Assembly: GCA_033032865.1 (NCBI GenBank)
Contig: JAWHQI010000262.1
Location: 992,001-1,056,000 of the forward strand
Direction: 5' to 3'
Origin: Dactylorhiza incarnata
Lineage: Eukaryota > Streptophyta > Magnoliopsida > Asparagales > Orchidaceae
DNA: 64,000 nucleotides
The notes beneath the pieces are model-generated. The model did no database searches, had not been told where the DNA came from, and saw only the letters and a program-made list of their open reading frames with translations. The translations under genes were made by a program, and so were the position numbers. Of this stretch, positions 22,068-33,979 are shown piece by piece (position 1 is the stretch's first letter; each line of letters opens with the position of its first letter).

Positions 22068-23129
22068 TCACAGGTAGAGGGAAAAAAAGTAAGAAAAGGA
22101 GGAGGAGATATCCTCGCTCAACTCACCAAAAACATCCTTGCCCAGCAAGGTGTCATCTTCAGGGCGGCACCAGGAGGAGAAGGCAATGAATGAGGCTTCA
22201 TCTATGGAGGAGGGATCAACCTCCTCACATGAGAGGATACACTCATCATTTACTTGAGCAGAATGCTCCAAGTCCTCCTGAAGTACCTGTGAAGACTCAA
22301 CCTGCACAGGCTTAGATAGAGAAAGGGGATTAAGAAATAAAAAAGAAGAAGAACATGAATAAAAATCAATCGGGGGAGTGATCCCGGTCTCACACCCGGC
22401 AGGATCCAAGGATAGATCGCTATCATCATCGTAAGTATTATAGCGAGGGGAACCCAAGAACTCAAGGGCCTCGGTGGTGAGTTGGACCTCTTCATCCCAT
22501 GAGGAAGTGCAAACCTCCTCATCAGAGAGAGTATCCTCCTCATCCCACCGAGGTGCACCATCGTGTTCAAAGCATTCATTCTCCCCTTTGGGGAAAACAA
22601 ACTCCTCATCCCACTTTGGAGCATCCTCCGAGTCAGAAGCATCACACCACTCCTTCACTTCGATAGGATCATAAAGAATGTGTGTAGAAAAATCTTGCAA
22701 AGAAACTGGAGGAACAAAAAGATTTGGTTCCTCCGCAAAAAGATCTGCTAATGCCTCCCCGATGGAAAGATTACTAGGTGCATCTAGGAGCTCCCATTCC
22801 TCTCCTTGTTGGCCAACAGATGAGTGATCATCATCACTAGGAGTGAATCCATACACAGGGAGTGAGGAGTCCATGCACGAGATAAACTCGGGGATAGAGG
22901 GCACAATTGCCTTCATGGGTAAAGAATGTGTGATAGGGACGATGTTGTCATGAGTGGAGGAGCGGCGGTCAGGATTGAAAAGACTAGGACAGTCCTTCAA
23001 TTCATGACCCTCTCCTCGAAATAACAAACAAACAAGGTTCCTACACAGCCTAGCATTTAACTCCTTCATTTGATCTGTATAATAAACCATCTTGTCGTAA
23101 GTGCTAGGAGAAATATTCCATGACGACAT
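22068..23129 (-). CDS. H zinc-knuckle-like acidic protein, intact 353-codon ORF
   Basis: Open from ATG (MSSWNISPSTYDKM) to stop. Near residue 34 lies CLLFRGEGHELKDC, a CCHC knuckle whose second Cys is Phe. After it the protein is acidic with repeated blocks of the type (A/S)xxWDEE (PKWDEE, PRWDEE, SSWDEE). A C-terminal part with PVQVESSQVLQEDLEHSAQV matches the G protein. No capsid, protease, RT or integrase motif, no signal peptide and no membrane span. Function unknown; by position it replaces gag. G has a second knuckle that is missing here. Being open while G is frameshifted fits a younger insertion. Confidence 0.65.
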   Translation of the reverse strand: MSSWNISPSTYDKMVYYTDQMKELNARLCRNLVCLLFRGEGHELKDCPSLFNPDRRSSTHDNIVPITHSLPMKAIVPSIPEFISCMDSSLPVYGFTPSDDDHSSVGQQGEEWELLDAPSNLSIGEALADLFAEEPNLFVPPVSLQDFSTHILYDPIEVKEWCDASDSEDAPKWDEEFVFPKGENECFEHDGAPRWDEEDTLSDEEVCTSSWDEEVQLTTEALEFLGSPRYNTYDDDSDLSLDPAGCETGITPPIDFYSCSSSFLFLNPLSLSKPVQVESSQVLQEDLEHSAQVNDECILSCEEVDPSSIDEASFIAFSSWCRPEDDTLLGKDVFGELSEDISSSFSYFFSLYL

Positions 23130-23359
23130 TTTTGATAATTAAAGCAGATAACAAAGCTGAAATTCCTTGCAAGGAAATTTACGCAAACTAATAAATCACC
23201 TTGGATTAAACTTGCCTAAAACATTAAAATAGGAGAGAAAGAAATAATAACAAACAATATATAATTAAAAAGCAAACAAAAATAACAAAGCGGCTATACA
23301 AACTGGAAGAACTACTATCTCTCGGCTCTCCCTCTCAAGAAAACTCACACGTTTGTGTT

Positions 23360-23382
23360 CCCCGGCAATGGCGCCAAAAACT
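23360..23382 (-). other. Primer-binding site of H (tRNA-Asp)
   Basis: Minus-strand reading after the LTR is AGTTTTTGGCGCCATTGCCG followed by GGGA, nearly the full complement of the tRNA-Asp 3' end. Confidence 0.85.
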
Positions 23383-24694
23383 TGATGCGAATATCTTAGC
23401 ACACCGCTATAGGCGCGACACGAAATGGCAGTGAACCGATCGTTCAAGTAATATAAAATGGGAATGAATCCCCAAGTATCGATCTCAAGTCCTTCCTTGA
23501 TAGATAGCTCCACCTAACTGTGTTCCATTGAGATCGATACTTGGGGATTCATTCCCATTTTATATTACTTGAACGATCGGTTCACTGCCATTTCGTGCCG
23601 CAGTCTTACTACCGCCTATAGCGGTGTGCTAAGATTTGCGCAACAAGTTTTTCATATACACATCAATAAGAGAAGAATAAGGCAAGAAATCGACCGAATC
23701 CGAAGGCTCGTTGTAGATTCACGGTTGGAATCGCCGGGTTGTCAATCCGCGTCCAAGCTCGGTCCGCAACTACGTCCGGGGTAGAGAGAGCTGTCACGAC
23801 TCTCCAATGATCCCGTCTTCTTCGTCTCATGATCCGGTAAGTTTGCAAACTTCCCCTTGCTTGATGGCAATGGCGACTAAATCTTCCTTTGAAGCTTTAG
23901 GATGAAGGAGGAGGCCGAGATGATCTCCGGGCTCAAGATAGGCGTGAAGAATAGTCCCGGAGCACCTCCTGGTGGTGGAAGATGATGCTGGGGGCGGAAG
24001 AGGCGAACAAGGCTCGAAAATGATGGAGGAAAACGATCTCTATAGAATAGGGCAAGACCTGCAGCTTAAATAGAAATTCTGTCAGAAAATGGTCTCGCAC
24101 GGTTGAACGCACGACCGTGCGCAGACCGTGCGTTATTAAATGATAAAAGTTGACTTGGGGAAGACGCTGCGCCGCCCGTGCGAATTGCTCACGCACGATC
24201 AACACCGCCCGTGCGTTCAAATGCACGGGTAAACTCCGAAGCTCTGAAATCACAAAGACACAGGTCGACCATGCGTTTTACTCACGCACGGGAGAATCAG
24301 CCCGTGCGTCAAAACGCACGAGTAAACTCCGACGCTCCATTTTCTTCCCATACACAAACGCACGACCACAACCGACCGTGCGTCAAGGAAACGCACGACC
24401 GTGCGATATGCACAGACATTACTTCTGGGGAAAATGGGACGATCCGGTCACATGCATACAAGATACAATGGCTGGGAATACACGTCCAGCATCAGAAAAA
24501 CATAGAAGAAGGGAAGGGGAGCACCATGTGCTTAGCCCCAACAACAAGGAGCGCAATTGCACACCAGAATGGGCTTAAAAGTGCAGCTAGCATGGAATAG
24601 TACAAATGAATGAAAACGTGCCAAAAATGTTGTGCATAGACTAGAAATACGGCCCAGATGAGTCCATAAATGTATATATAAATGGGACTCATCA
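23383..24694 (-). repeat. 5' LTR of H, rearranged
   Basis: Shorter than its partner (1312 versus 1761 bp). After about 125 bp of normal sequence, some 580 bp of the partner are replaced by an inverted copy of the LTR terminus (about 23506-23652), after which the normal sequence resumes at CATATACACATCAATAAG. Confidence 0.85.
23395..23640. repeat. Large palindrome inside the H 5' LTR
   Basis: Two arms of about 110 bp, facing each other around 23505-23525. Each contains AAGTATCGATCTCAA or its complement and ends at the LTR-terminus motif CCGCTATAGGCG. The second arm extends into the first bases of the primer site (AAGTTTTT). Confidence 0.85.
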
Positions 24695-25265
24695 AGTAGG
24701 CGGTGCACACACCCATGCTGCAAAAGTCTAAGTCTGGGGGTGTGGTGCACTTGCATTCGATGTTGGTGTGCGGGGAGTTGTAATAAAGTTCATTTGGGTT
24801 TCGGTGTATCAAGCCTTCGTGTTTATCTTTGTTAAACTCACCATAACCCAAGCCTCATTTAAAAAAAACCCAAAGTCCTACCAACTCGCGCATTAAACCA
24901 ATCTAGTGTCGTGGAGAGAATGTGAACGTGCAAGCTTATGGTCTCTGACACCGATGGATTTCAGTGGAGTTTGTACGGAATCCCAACTTTGGCAATGCTT
25001 GTCTCAGCGATTATTTACTTTCTCTGTATGCGTGACCGGATGATTCACCCTGACTCCAATTTTGAGTAGAAGTAATATTTATTTACTCTTTTAGAAATTT
25101 ATAAACGCTGTGTATAATTAGAAACCTTCTTTATTATTTTCCTATGCACATGAGCATGCGACTTCGCATGGTACTCCATTTTGTAATTTTAAGCTAGCTA
25201 TTTCTTTTTCCCGCCTGCTTAGGCTTGGTTTGCTCGGGACGTGCAAACAGGTAAGTCTGGGGGTG
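24695..25265 (+). other. G 3' untranslated region, second part, and polypurine tract
   Basis: Continues the G tail after H. The polypurine tract AAGTCTGGGGGTG ends at 25265, directly before the 3' LTR. No ORF of note. Confidence 0.8.
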
Positions 25266-26984
25266 TGATGAGTCCCAATTATATACATATTTTCAGACTC
25301 ATCTGGGCTAGTTTTCACGCACTTGCACTTCATTTTTAGTTCATTAATGCTTATATTTCACTTGTTCACTCTTCTCACACTAAGTGCACTTTTAGGCTCG
25401 TTATGGTGTGCAATTGCATGCTTTGTTGTTGGGGGCAAGCACAATGTTCTCCCCATTCTTTTTCTGTGTTTATCTAGTGCTGGAGGTGTTTTCCCAGTTG
25501 TTTTATCTTGTATACAGGTGGTCGGATCATCCAGTTTTCCCCCAAAATTCATGATTGTGTGCAACGCACGATCGTGCGTTTCCTTGATGCACGGGCGGTT
25601 GCGGTCATGCGTTCTCATCTGGGCAGAAAATGGGAGATCTGAGTTTAGTTGTGCGTTTTGACGCACGGGCGGAATTGCCTGTGCGTGAGTAAAATACACG
25701 GTCGCCTGTTTCTTCCTGTTTTTTAGCTTTTCTGAATTTACCCATGCATTTTGACGCACGGGCGCGCCAGCTTCATCTTCCTGGCCTGTCTGTTTGTTAA
25801 ATATCGCACGGTCGACGCACGGTCGTGCGTTCTACCGTGCGTGACCAATTTCTGACTGTTTTTCTATATAAGCTGCATATTCCGCCCTAGAAGGATCGAC
25901 CTTCTTTCCCGCGTCCAAGAGCTCCAGTTTCGCCCATTTCGCTGCTCCATCGCCGCCCACCATCTAGAGGTGCTCTGGACATATTCTTCACTCCAATCTC
26001 AAGCCGGAGTATCCTCTCGGCCTCCTTTATCATTCAGAAGCTTCCAAGCTCCATTTCAATGTATTTTGCACTATATCATTGGAGTTCTCCGGCAAGATCG
26101 TGGCTGAAGGCTATTGACGAAGAAGATGGGTCCATTGGGTGGTAGTGACAGCCCTCTTCTACCCCGGACGATAGTTGAAGACCGAGCCCGGACGAGGATT
26201 GACAACCCTAGATTCCGGCCGTGAATCTCTGATGAGTCTTCGTGCTTCAGTTGTAATCTTACCTCCTCCTTGTTATTTTTGCTGATTCTATTTGATGTGT
26301 GTGGTTGTATGTTTCTATATGAATGATGTCCATAAACACAAAATATTATTAGTGTAATTTTCCATGGTTTTGTGGTTATGTTTGTGGTTTATGTGATTTG
26401 AGGAGCTCCCCCATTCCACCATCCATTCCGCCTGACTACTCCCCCATTCCATGTGCCTACTCTTCCATCCGCCAACCTAAGCGGTGCTAACAACCCGTGT
26501 AATCCACCTCGACTCTGCCGGTGCGAACCATTCCATCCGCCTGCCTTCTCGTCCATCCGCCTAGTGAAGCGTGGCATAGAGGCCGGTGTAATCCATTCGC
26601 CTAACGAAGCAGTGCGCTCAAGGCCTGCACAGTTCGATTCCGCTTGCCTACTCATCCATCCACCCTTGCGACGCAGTGCGCTCAAGGCCTGCCTAGTCTC
26701 AATCCCGCCAAGCGAAGCATTGCATAGCGGCATTGCATAGGAGTAGTTGTAGTATTTTCTCTTTATTTCCACAAACCAAAACCCCCCGTTTCCGCAACCC
26801 ATCCGACTTAAGGACTTCAATCTCAAGTCCTTCCTCAATAGTAAACTCCACCTTACTGTGTTCCATCGAGATCGATACTTGGGGATTCACTCCCACATTT
26901 TATATTACATGAACGATGGTACACTGTCATTTCGTGCCGCAGTCTTGCTACCGCCTATAGCGGTGTGCTAAGATTTGCGCATCA
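25266..26984 (+). repeat. 3' LTR of G
   Basis: Pairs with 14030-15783; starts TGATGAGTCCC, ends GCGCATCA. Contains the perfect palindrome ACGCACGATCGTGCGT at about 25564-25579 and a TATA box near 25863-25873. Confidence 0.92.
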
Positions 26985-26989
26985 GTATG

Positions 26990-29900
26990 ATTATGACGAA
27001 GTGCAATTTCATGATTATTTATTTGCTGACGACAACATAAGAATAAAGATGTTGTTATCTTAGTATACCAAGGCCATGTTAGATGATTTCTGATAATTTA
27101 TATGGGAGCTGGTAATAGGAAAGAAATGATGTGCGGATAGCAATTTCTGGTGAATAGATTTTACGAAGGTGTTTGTTTTGGAAAAAATTTAAACATGGCG
27201 CATTAAATAATTACTATTATGCATTAAGTCATGGAGCCGACTGAGTATTGTTGGGCTCGGTAAGTATTGAGAAGTGATATAGAATAATACAAGAAATAAT
27301 GCTGGACAGGTTCTTTGGACAAGTTCCTTATTGGTTGGTTGAACCAGCTGAGAACATTGGGCTTACTTGAATTGGGCTTTATTTATTTAATAAGGTTGGT
27401 TTTGAGCTTTGATTAAAGGAAGGTTAAAATAAAATCCATTAGCTGAGGCGGTGGCGGAAATGAAATCGAGAAGTCCTTTATGATTGTTTTTACTTTTCCT
27501 GGAATCCGCCGACTCTTCTTTTCTTACTCTCGGTGATATTGCGGTTAGGGCATGGCGCTGATTTCCTTCTCTTATCTTCTCATCTCCTCCTCTCCCTCTC
27601 TCTGAACTTCACAAAAGATTGTGGGAATCAGTGAGTATTGCTGGTATCGAAGGTTGCGTGGCTTCGTTTGAGCTGGAGCCTAGTCGGGTTTACGATTTTT
27701 GAAGCAGTGCCCGATTCTTCTTCTAGCTCACTGTAAGCTTTTCTTCTTCCTTTCCCCCTCTGAACTCCTATTTATTGGTGTTGGATTCCATCATAAGATC
27801 AAGCAAGGATTTATTTCAGTCCTATGTTATTGTTGGCCGGCTGTTTATTTTCCTGGGGGGAAAGCCTATTATAGTTTGCTGTCAAATCTTTTTGGTTGCT
27901 GTTTGGAATTCCTATTAAGAGCTATGGGTCAAATCGATTAGTAACTGTTGGGGTTTTTACTTGCTTGGACGGCTGCCGCTATTAAGTATTCCTACTTCGA
28001 TTTACTGAATCTTGGGTTTTATCTTGCCCAAGCCGAATTCTGCTAGATCTATATACCTATACAGTTTTGTGTCGAGGGCCGCCAGATCTATATACCTGTA
28101 CTGTTTTGTTTTGATGTGGTATTGGGAAGGGCTGATTGAGTTCCATTTTAATTCTTGTTATTATTTTGCTTCTTCTTCTTGATGGGCTGATAAGATGGCT
28201 GATAACTATTGTTGTGCCATTATATTCCTCTTTCCTGTTGGTGTGTTGTTGGGAGATTTGAGCTAGTTTTATTATTAACTACTGGGGCTTTTAGTTTGGG
28301 CAATTTTGACTGATTACATGTTGGATATTTCTGTGGATCAGGACCCTTTAATCAGTCTTGGCCAACTGCCGCCATGTCGCGGAGGAGACATCCGCGAACG
28401 TCGGCCGGAAATCAGGTGACTTCCTCCATTCTCCCTTGGTGCTAGATCTTTAGATCTGAATATTATGCGAGACATTGAACTCAAAAGAGTTTGATTCAGT
28501 GAGTTTCATGAAGTTTCGTAGGAAGAGACCACGCTAGAACTTTCGTTCTAGGGCGTCGTTCTCCATGCTATTATCTTCAGTCAACTCCTCTATTCAATAC
28601 GAAGACTTAGAGCTTGATTCCGTGAAGACTGGTGGTCTGTGGATGGAGTATTGAAGGAGAGAGATTTCTGCTAGAACCTAAGTCATCGGTTGAAGAAGAC
28701 GATGAACAGTAAAATCAGGTTTGCTTGACGATTCGTGCTGATTTCTTCTTGGCTGAAGGAAGAGCAGATTTGAACGTGTTTTTAGACTAGATATGATTGG
28801 ATGTGGACTTTGGGATCAACTAGAGAGTTGTAGCCCTTGGTGATACCTTTCCAACGACTGGTTGCACGGCTTGTGAGCAGCCTCGAAGCTCCCTCAAAGT
28901 CTGGTGATATGTGCGAGCTTACTTAATTAGTAGAATATGAATATGACACCGTGACCACAAGTAGTCCTGGAGGATCTTATAGAGTAATTTCCATGTTTTG
29001 CGCACACCACTGCACATGAGTTATGATAACTCGGTAGGGGTAGAATTGATGGCTGGTTGTGGGTTATAAGATAGGGTTATATCTTATGGTGAAACGTTGG
29101 GAGGCCCGGTCGTTGGGGGCCTTGGATGCTAGTTAGCATCGGTTGAACGGGTATGATGTGAAAAGTGAGAAGGCTCCTTCAGTGAGTCCTTGGGTGCTTG
29201 ATAGCATGGGTGTGCATGGGAATTACATGAATATGCATGGTTTACACATTGTGGTGTGGATCCTAGTTGAAGGATTACTTGTGGTGGGTCTACTGGCTTG
29301 CTGGTCGTGACACCGATAGAAGCCGGCGGTAGACTCTAGACCGGTTGGGTTGGACTCTTGGTGCTCACCTACCCAAGTCCCCTTCCGTGTCCATGAAGGC
29401 TCAGCATGTTTCGAGCAATATGCAGAGTCTCCGCTATGTGTTCTTAGCGTCGAGGCGTACAGATGCCTAGGACTGGTAGTGTTCATAACCTCCTAGTAGT
29501 GGAGGAGCTCGTTCCACTGTCTCCGTCTAGCCACGACAGGAGATGCCTGAGCGGTTAGCTACCCATCAAAAAGCGAGAACTAAAGGTCTATGTCGACATA
29601 GCAAATATGCACGGGTGAGTCATCATATCATAATCATTGCATTGCATTCAAATCATAATCATTGCATTGCATTCATCATTCATAATCATAACATTGCACC
29701 GCATCGGGTCCATAATATAAATTAGTATGGGCTCTTTTATATGATGGGTTCCAGATTGGAAACCTTAACTTATAAGTTTGTATGGGCATTCATATAAGTT
29801 AAGGTACGTTTTGATGCTGCTTACTCCTGTTCATATATACTTCTTACTTCTGTACTGATACACTGCTAGTATAGATGTGCTTTTACATACAAGTTGATAC

Positions 29901-30507
29901 CTCTTGCTGTTACCTGCCTTCTTGTTGTACTGTTGATAGGTTAACTGCTAGGTTAAGAACTTCATCATATCACCTGCTTGTTATATTACTGTTTATATTG
30001 CAGCTGCTCTTCGTTCCCTTCTGCTTGGTGCCTTGGAGTCGCCAGGGGAGCGGATGTGAAGCCACTTAGTCTTTATGACTAACGGTTGCTACGTCCCTCT
30101 TTTTAGGAGTGCATCCTGGAGCAGCAACGCATGGCGCTGGAGGATAATAGCCAGGCCAGGATGACAGGGCTGGAGGCCATGATATCCTCACTACCGTCGA
30201 TGACAGATGTGAGCATAGTTTGATATATAGCCCTTGGGGCATTTAGCTTGATACTCTGATACTTTTGTAGGAGCTCTCAGAGCTTCTTGTCTTTTGTACC
30301 TTTTTGGACACTTACTTGTGTGAATTTATTTGTATGGCTTCTTGCTTTTATATTATTGATGGGTTGGCGCTGTTCAGTTGGTTTGGCCGGCAGGATAGGC
30401 GTCTTGTGGGGGAGGCTAGCTCGTGTGCTGGCGCTACCGCAAGGCGGTTGACCTGGGCATAAGACTCCCCTCAGCCATGTCGTGTGTTCCGAGAGGGGGG
30501 TCTTACA
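26990..30507 (+). repeat. 5' LTR of E, remainder
   Basis: Collinear with the 3' LTR from 42780 to its end; ends TCTTACA. With 13949-14029 it totals about 3.6 kb. Short ORFs inside it are not conserved coding. An ATCATAATCATTGCATTGCATTC repeat occurs twice at about 29625-29680, as in the partner LTR. Confidence 0.92.
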
Positions 30508-30522
30508 AATGGTATCAGCTTG
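30508..30522 (+). other. Primer-binding site of E (initiator Met tRNA)
   Basis: AATGGTATCAGCTTG follows the LTR directly, the Met-tRNA type primer site with one or two changes from the usual TGGTATCAGAGC. Confidence 0.85.
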
Positions 30523-30622
30523 CAACGATCCTGAAATAAAGAAGTCCATTCCCGCATGGTACACCCCTCTCACCTCTTCAGTTTGAGGACAAACTGAATG
30601 AGCGGAAGCGGTGGTGTGCCCA
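30523..30622 (+). other. E leader up to the F insertion
   Basis: Short untranslated or early gag sequence of E, ending in the target copy GCCCA (30618-30622). Confidence 0.7.
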
Positions 30623-30804
30623 TGATGCGTTATTTCGGCACTGCTAATTAGCAGGCACAAAATGCGATACGACGACAGTGCACCGGTCGGTCAAGTAATA
30701 AAAATGGGAAGTTATTCCCAAGTATCGATCTCTCAAGGACTGCAAGTTGGGTAGTACAATTTGCTCTAAATAGGAAATCAGTTAAAAGGAGAGATAAGTA
30801 ACCA

Positions 30805-30805
<1 letters not shown>

Positions 30806-30846
<41 letters not shown>
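30806..30846 (+). repeat. Poly-G run of 41 bases in the F 3' LTR
   Basis: Uninterrupted G41 on the plus strand. The matching site of the other LTR (36610-36625) has only G16. It could be a slippage expansion or an assembly artefact. Confidence 0.9.
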
Positions 30847-30848
<2 letters not shown>

Positions 30849-32152
30849 TGATTTTGTTTCCTACGCTATTGCAGAATGAAGAAAGATGCGGGTCAAAACT
30901 CTGCTTCGCACGGCGAGATGGGTGCAATGGCCGCGATGCCGTGCTTCGGAAGGCGCGTGGACGGGAAATCACTATGACGGTTGAGGGTCGCACGCACTTC
31001 TTCTCAAAACATCACCACTAGCAATTGCTAGTGGCTTCACCTACAACAAATCACAGAAAATCACTAGGAACAAAGGGGCTATTCGTGCCACCACAACATC
31101 AGTGCATATGAAGGAAAGCAAAACTACTTAGGATTAGCTTAACACATGTTCATACAACACAAAATGAAGTAAAAAGCATTCAAGGTTAGAGAGGACCACA
31201 AAGAAGAGGTCACGTCTTGGGTTCACGGCCGGAATGAGAGGTTGTCGGGCTCTCTCCGGACTCGGCCCTCAGATGGTGAGCTTGGCTCGAAGGAGGCTGT
31301 CACCGCTCCTACGATCTTCAGCGCTTCCTTGGTCTCCTTGGCGAGGAATGCTTGAGCTAATGGTGGATAAAGCTCCCTAATGCTCCCGGATGGAAGGATG
31401 GAGGTCGAAATCACCGGAAATGGCCTTGATGGTGGAGGAGATGAAGGGGAAGACTTCAACCCTCAAGAGCAGCGGGAAGGAAGAGATTTCCCGCTTTCTG
31501 AATCGCTCCCGGTCGTCCTCTCCCGTTCCTTTTTTGATTGCCTCGATTCCTGCTTTTTATAGGAATCAGGCTGAAAATTGGTCACGCACGGTCGAACGCA
31601 CGATCGTGCGCAGACCGTGCGATATTAACGGATGAAATATGGCTTGTAGAATACGCTGCGCCGCCCGTGCGATTTGTTCACGCACGACCAACGCCGCCCG
31701 TGCGTTCAAACGCACGGGTAAAATCCGACGCTCTGAGATCACAAAGATACAGGTCGACCGTGCGTTTTACTCACGCACGGGCGGATTCGCCCGTGCGTTA
31801 AAATGCACGAGTAAACCCCGACGCTCAATTTTCTTCCCGGACACAAACGCACGACCGCGCAGACCGTGCGTCAAGGAAATGCACGACCGTGCGATATGCA
31901 CAGAAATTACATTTGGGGGAAAACGGAACGATCAGGTCACCTGCAAACAAGATATACTAGCTGGGAATACACGTCCAGCACAAGGATACATAAAAGAAGG
32001 GAAGGGGAGCACAATGTGCTTACCCCCAACAACGAGAAATGCAATTGCACAACGAAATGGGCTTAATGGTTCACCTAGCATGGAATAGTATATGTAAATG
32101 AAAATGTGACTAAAATGTGGTGCAAACACTAGAATATCAGCCCAAATGAGTC

Positions 32153-32155
<3 letters not shown>

Positions 32156-32209
<54 letters not shown>
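32156..32209. repeat. (TA)n microsatellite in the F 3' LTR
   Basis: About 54 bp of TA repeat just inside the LTR end; the partner LTR has about 36 bp at 37934-37969. Confidence 0.9.
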
Positions 32210-32211
<2 letters not shown>

Positions 32212-32220
32212 GACTCATCA

Positions 32221-33979
32221 CACCCCCAGACTTAACCATTTGCACGTCTCGGGCAAACTGCTCAGCTCTCCTGTCGGAACTATTGAATGCTAGCATAAGT
32301 TTGAGCGGTAGAGAATTATGCGAAGTCACATGCTCTTGTACGTAGAAATACATTAGAACAGAATTAAACTCAAGGTTATATCTAATTATTTCTAAAACAG
32401 TAGTTTGGAATTTATATTACTTGGATGGTGAATCCTGGTGAATCTTTCGGTCGCGCAAAAAGGGAAAATAGTGTGACTAATGAGTAAAGTATTACTCAAA
32501 TCGAAGCTAGGGACAATCTCCTAAGAAATCCATCAAAGTCGGTGTCCATAGGCTTGCACGTTCACACCCTCTCTACTGCGTGAGATGACTCGTAACTAAA
32601 ATCAATAGGACTTATAGGCAATTATTGGGCATAGGTTGAGTATAGGCTAGGTAAGTAGAAGGACGATGTGAATCGCACTCAACACAACCGTCGCACTCAA
32701 GAGAATGACAATCACCCATACAACATTTTCAGTATTTACACGACACCCCCGGACTTCAACTGAACAATAGGTGCGTGTTGAGCCAGATATACGAAAATTT
32801 TGCCGAGAGAGAATTATTATTGCACAACTCTTTTATTTTTCTTTTCTTTTCTTTTCTTTTCTCTTTTCGGCAAAAGAACATTTTTAAGCGCAATAAAACG
32901 ACTCCTTTAGCTAAATTAAAGCTTCCATACGCAACATAGATGACACCAAATGCGATCGAGAAAGAAATTTCTTTCAGCTCAACGGTTGGTGCGAACATAG
33001 GTTCGGCTGTATGGCTTTGGTTACATTATTAGCGGAGCCAAACAAGGAGGAAGAGTAGGCTCAAATGGGCTTGCAATGGTGATTACGTAGGTAAGGATTT
33101 CAAAAGCACAAATGGATCAAGAGGTGGCCTATATCACATTTCATGACGAGTACATCAACACAATCGTGTCGAGAGTCGCCTAGTGCAAGTTCTAGCCACC
33201 GAGAAAGGTTGTCCTTCCTTTCGACCCTAGTAATAAGCTACTACTAGACTACTACACTCGACCTATTGCTACCGTTGGATTCACCGGATTCACCACTAAA
33301 GTAAAATAAATTTCATCTACTATAACAGAAATAATTACATTACAACTCTGAATTTTATTCTACCCTAATTGAATTTCTAGGAGTGACGGGAGCACATGAC
33401 TAGAGCACTACTAGAGTCAACATTTTTCTCTACTCCTCACTCAAATACTAACAATTCAATTCTTATGAGCGGGAAAACCTCGCAGTGATACCCAATAAGC
33501 ACGCGTGATCAAGTGCGCGTTAACTAGGTGCAAGTGTATGCAACAAAATATAAATCTTAACTCATCACATTCTAGCATGTCATGCAACGTGGGTACACGT
33601 GCACAGCTCGCTCTCTCCCCTAGACTCGATTGAGAACATCTAAAATAAGCAATTGAAACATAAGTAAGAGAGGGGAAGAGTTGACCTATGCTCACAAAGG
33701 AGCATGCCAGAAGTGCGGTAATCCTAATTTCTTTAAAGATAAATCTCCTTCCACGCGAGAGCATAGCTTCACCTACAATGTTAGCAAAACTGAAATAACA
33801 ATACGCAAAAGGATTAAAAAGATAGACGGAACCGGGTGGTTCCCATGGGTTGTCTCCCAAGAAGCCCTTTTGTTTAAAATCCTTTAAGGTGGACCAAATA
33901 CCTGTACTAATCATTGTTCAAAGCAGAGAATCTAGAGAAAAAGTTTCACAGACAGATCACAGCAAAGAAAAAAAAGAAC
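32221..33979 (-). other. F 3' untranslated region
   Basis: No conserved ORF. On the minus strand it ends with a polypurine tract (TAAGTCTGGGGGTG) against the LTR. It shares with H the block around AAGTTC(T)TAGCCACCGAGAAAG and a homopyrimidine run on the plus strand (about 32830-32872). Near 33838-33870, on the plus strand, GGTTCCCATGGGTTGTCTCCC marks the start of the tail. Confidence 0.75.

Larger units (their letters stand above)
18430..24694 (-). mobile_element. Non-autonomous Athila-like element H, nested in G in opposite orientation
   Basis: Same family as G. LTR ends read TGATGCG...GGACTCATCA on the plus strand. Target duplication AGTAG at 18425-18429 and 24695-24699 is perfect. The tRNA-Asp primer site and polypurine tract lie in the expected places on the minus strand. 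The internal part, 20191-23382, is 3.2 kb like that of G. Confidence 0.92.
14030..26984 (+). mobile_element. Non-autonomous Athila-like element G (contains H)
   Basis: LTRs 14030-15783 and 25266-26984 start TGATGAGTCCC and end GCGCATCA. Target duplication GTATG is perfect. The primer site matches tRNA-Asp as in Athila/Tat-type gypsy elements, and the polypurine tract is AAGTCTGGGGGTG. The internal part without H is only about 3.2 kb and encodes a zinc-knuckle/acidic protein but no protease, RT or integrase. Confidence 0.9.
30623..32220 (-). repeat. 3' LTR of F
   Basis: 1598 bp. Has the palindrome array at about 31585-31890, a TATA box on the minus strand (CTATAAAAAGC, about 31550-31561), a 41-base G run at 30806-30846 and a (TA)n tract at about 32156-32209. 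Confidence 0.92.

Noticed and set aside
26990..30507. Host promoter or gene fragment between 27000 and 30500 because of several short ORFs and splice-like sites
   Set aside because: The whole stretch is collinear with the other E LTR (42780-46276) and is LTR sequence.
31639..32088. ORFs rich in Arg/Ala/Cys within LTR arrays of F, G and H (for example also 19674-20096 and 24178-24600)
   Set aside because: They are translations of the palindromic CGCACGG repeat array, differ in frame and length between LTRs and match no domain.
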